Shown piece by piece: positions 11,351 through 12,831 of a DNA stretch of 12,831 nt. The stretch comes from Thermoplasmata archaeon (GTDB lineage: Archaea; Thermoplasmatota; Thermoplasmata; Thermoplasmatales; Thermoplasmataceae): NCBI GenBank assembly GCA_021801305.1, contig JAJYYD010000022.1, forward strand, positions 1 through 12,831. The letters are read 5' to 3'. The translations under genes were made by a program, and so were the position numbers. The first letter of the stretch is position 1, and each line of letters begins with the position of its first letter. The notes beneath the pieces were generated by a model. It worked only from the letters and a program-made list of their open reading frames with translations, was not told the DNA's origin and did not search any database.

Positions 11351-12831
11351 TCAAATCAACATAGGGGGCGGTGATGGGGGGAGTGGTGGATGTGGCGGTT
11401 CTATACCAATGCCACTGTAACCCAGAGAAACCATAACATACATCGCTGAAGACCAGGTAAGTGGTGACGTGGATGCTATGATCGTTCCAAAGTTCGGGTC
11501 AATAGCTTCAGGCAGAAGTCCGCTCTGCGTATGGTTAGCCGCCCATGAAATTATGCTCAGGGCTCCTGACATGTTTCCCACACTCTCATCGTAGTCACCA
11601 AGGAACAGTGTTGTTATGATCCATGGTGGAGACGGCCCTGAGCTCTGCAGATATCCGCCGTAAGCTGTATAGTGGTACAGATCGTTATAATATCTGGGGA
11701 GCCCCCCTACCTTGTGGTTCTCAAGTATGCTTACAACATTGGAAACAACTGACTGGGATAAGGGAGAATTCGGATTCATGAATCCCATTGCAATAGGAAG
11801 TATCTGGGAGGCGTCTGGGGTGTTGTTCATCAGGTAGTATGTAGCCGGCTGACTGTCTCCTGGATATTGGCTTGATACTGGCGTGATGTATTGAGCAAAG
11901 ATACCGTCAGCGTAGAAATCTTTCAAGATGTTTCCAGTGAGTAGTGTGTAGTTAGTTTCAAGTTCCTGAAGTTTCTGTTGTGATCCCGGGGGAACTGGTG
12001 GCATGCCCGGCATAATAAAGCTTGGGTGCTCAGTCTGTGATAACAGCATAATTCCATCTTTCATGCCTATGTCATCAATGGATTGCGTCCAGAAATAATA
12101 TCCTAATTGCTGCTCCCATATGCTGTGGTCTTCCGGAATTAAACCATAAGTTGCGATAGACTTCTCTTCAAAGGCCAGGGAATAATTGATATCATTGAGG
12201 AAGCTGGAAACCATTGAAATATTATGGGTTATTTCAAAAAGATTGTATATTCCCATCTGAAACAGTCCAACACTATCATATTCCGGTGCAATCCAGTCAG
12301 TGGATACTGAACCGGTCCAGAAGTCAAAACGGGTCTGCCAGGTTCCATTGTTAATGTCATTGCCCTGCTCGGATGCCATCCACTTCCAGTACTTAAGCGC
12401 AGATTGTATATGGCCAGCGTCCTGGAGGCTCATTGCTGAAAACGAACCGTCCCTTACCCATGTATAAAGATATACTGGAGAGGGTGAAGCTGCTATTTCC
12501 CCTGTCATGGGATTCTGGTCATCCTTTACAAGAAGTAGAGACATGTTGTATTCAGCCCTGAGTTTTCCATAGAGTTGTGGTTGAATGCCTTTTTCCAGCC
12601 ATGAATCGATATTTCTCTGATTCACTGAGAACATCTGAGTTGAGTTCATTTCACTGTTTTGCGATCCTGAAAAAGTAATATGGCTGGTCCCAGGTCCAGT
12701 GATTATTGATATTGTCATGCTGTTGGACCCTGTACTGACACTTGCTTTTGCATTAGAATAGTGAATATACAATCCGGGGGACGTGTCTATGTATATAGAA
12801 TCGCTACCAGTGCTGTAGCTATAGACTCCAG
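11351..12831 (-). CDS. GH15 glucoamylase-like glucan hydrolase, 5'-partial
   Basis: An exported exo-acting hydrolase releasing glucose from alpha-glucans such as starch. The frame is open to the window edge; a TTG at 12772 is an internal codon, so the N-terminus with its signal is missing. The visible protein starts with a beta-rich, Ser/Asn-rich part of the N-terminal beta-sandwich domain, then the (alpha/alpha)6 catalytic domain. Counting from 12772, landmarks are YLYTWVRDGSFSAMSL (101-116), PEYDSVGLF (163-171), the general acid Glu220 in PEDHSIWEQ (GAG at 12115-12113), and the general base Glu422 in GLLPEAIDP (GAA at 11509-11507), followed by SPLTWSSAM (436-444). Basic residues are only 16 of 473, and nine N-X-S/T sequons occur, fitting secretion into acid. 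The protein ends in a proline-rich tail (EPPHPPLPPSPPPMLI) with no membrane anchor. Confidence 0.93.
   Translation of the reverse strand, partial: GVYSYSTGSDSIYIDTSPGLYIHYSNAKASVSTGSNSMTISIITGPGTSHITFSGSQNSEMNSTQMFSVNQRNIDSWLEKGIQPQLYGKLRAEYNMSLLLVKDDQNPMTGEIAASPSPVYLYTWVRDGSFSAMSLQDAGHIQSALKYWKWMASEQGNDINNGTWQTRFDFWTGSVSTDWIAPEYDSVGLFQMGIYNLFEITHNISMVSSFLNDINYSLAFEEKSIATYGLIPEDHSIWEQQLGYYFWTQSIDDIGMKDGIMLLSQTEHPSFIMPGMPPVPPGSQQKLQELETNYTLLTGNILKDFYADGIFAQYITPVSSQYPGDSQPATYYLMNNTPDASQILPIAMGFMNPNSPLSQSVVSNVVSILENHKVGGLPRYYNDLYHYTAYGGYLQSSGPSPPWIITTLFLGDYDESVGNMSGALSIISWAANHTQSGLLPEAIDPNFGTIIASTSPLTWSSAMYVMVSLGYSGIGIEPPHPPLPPSPPPMLI

Noticed and set aside
12770..12772. TTG at 12772 (minus strand) as the glucoamylase start
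   Set aside because: The frame stays open to the window edge with similar Ser/Tyr-rich sequence, and a secreted enzyme would need a signal sequence, which is not here.

Overview
The window looks like chromosomal DNA of an acidophilic archaeon of the Thermoplasmata (Thermoplasma/Picrophilus/Cuniculiplasma-like). The grounds are inferred from sequence character. Most genes start directly at ATG with a TATA-like box about 20-37 nt upstream and no Shine-Dalgarno, as in leaderless archaeal transcripts. Arginine is mostly AGG/AGA. The three predicted exported proteins are rich in Ser/Thr/Asn/Tyr and N-glycosylation sequons and poor in basic residues, as expected of proteins facing an acidic medium. 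I cannot name a species. I see no rRNA, tRNA, CRISPR array or intact insertion sequence.

Layout. 1-925 (+): C-terminal two thirds of a heme catalase, cut by the left edge. 1004-3580 (+): secreted or membrane-anchored penicillin-acylase-type Ntn hydrolase (S45). 3577-3939 (+): small multi-spanning membrane protein overlapping the acylase gene by 4 nt. 4010-4366 (+): YeaO-like DUF488 protein. 4367-5181: a gap of about 0.8 kb without an intact gene, holding short hairpins and possibly a decayed minus-strand gene. 5182-8166 (+): GH38 alpha-mannosidase. 8386-10029 (+): membrane-anchored sugar-type ABC substrate-binding protein with its own leadered promoter, a palindrome and a TTG start. 10193-11194 (-): aldo/keto reductase. 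11351-12831 (-): GH15 glucoamylase, cut by the right edge.

How they fit together. The right two thirds look like a carbohydrate-scavenging region. An exported glucoamylase releases glucose from alpha-glucans outside, an anchored binding protein captures sugar, a cytoplasmic alpha-mannosidase trims mannosides inside, and an aldo/keto reductase may act on carbonyl products. No permease or ATPase gene lies next to the binding protein, so it must work with transporter subunits encoded elsewhere. The acylase/membrane-protein pair is a separate, translationally coupled unit. Catalase and DUF488 are stand-alone housekeeping or stress genes.

I did not find a clearly new defence or mobile system. The points most worth a second look are the binding protein whose 508-residue outer part contains no arginine, its promoter with a palindrome between TATA box and start, the acylase-coupled membrane protein, the possible pseudogene in the gap, and the proline-rich tail of the glucoamylase encoded over a C6 tract.
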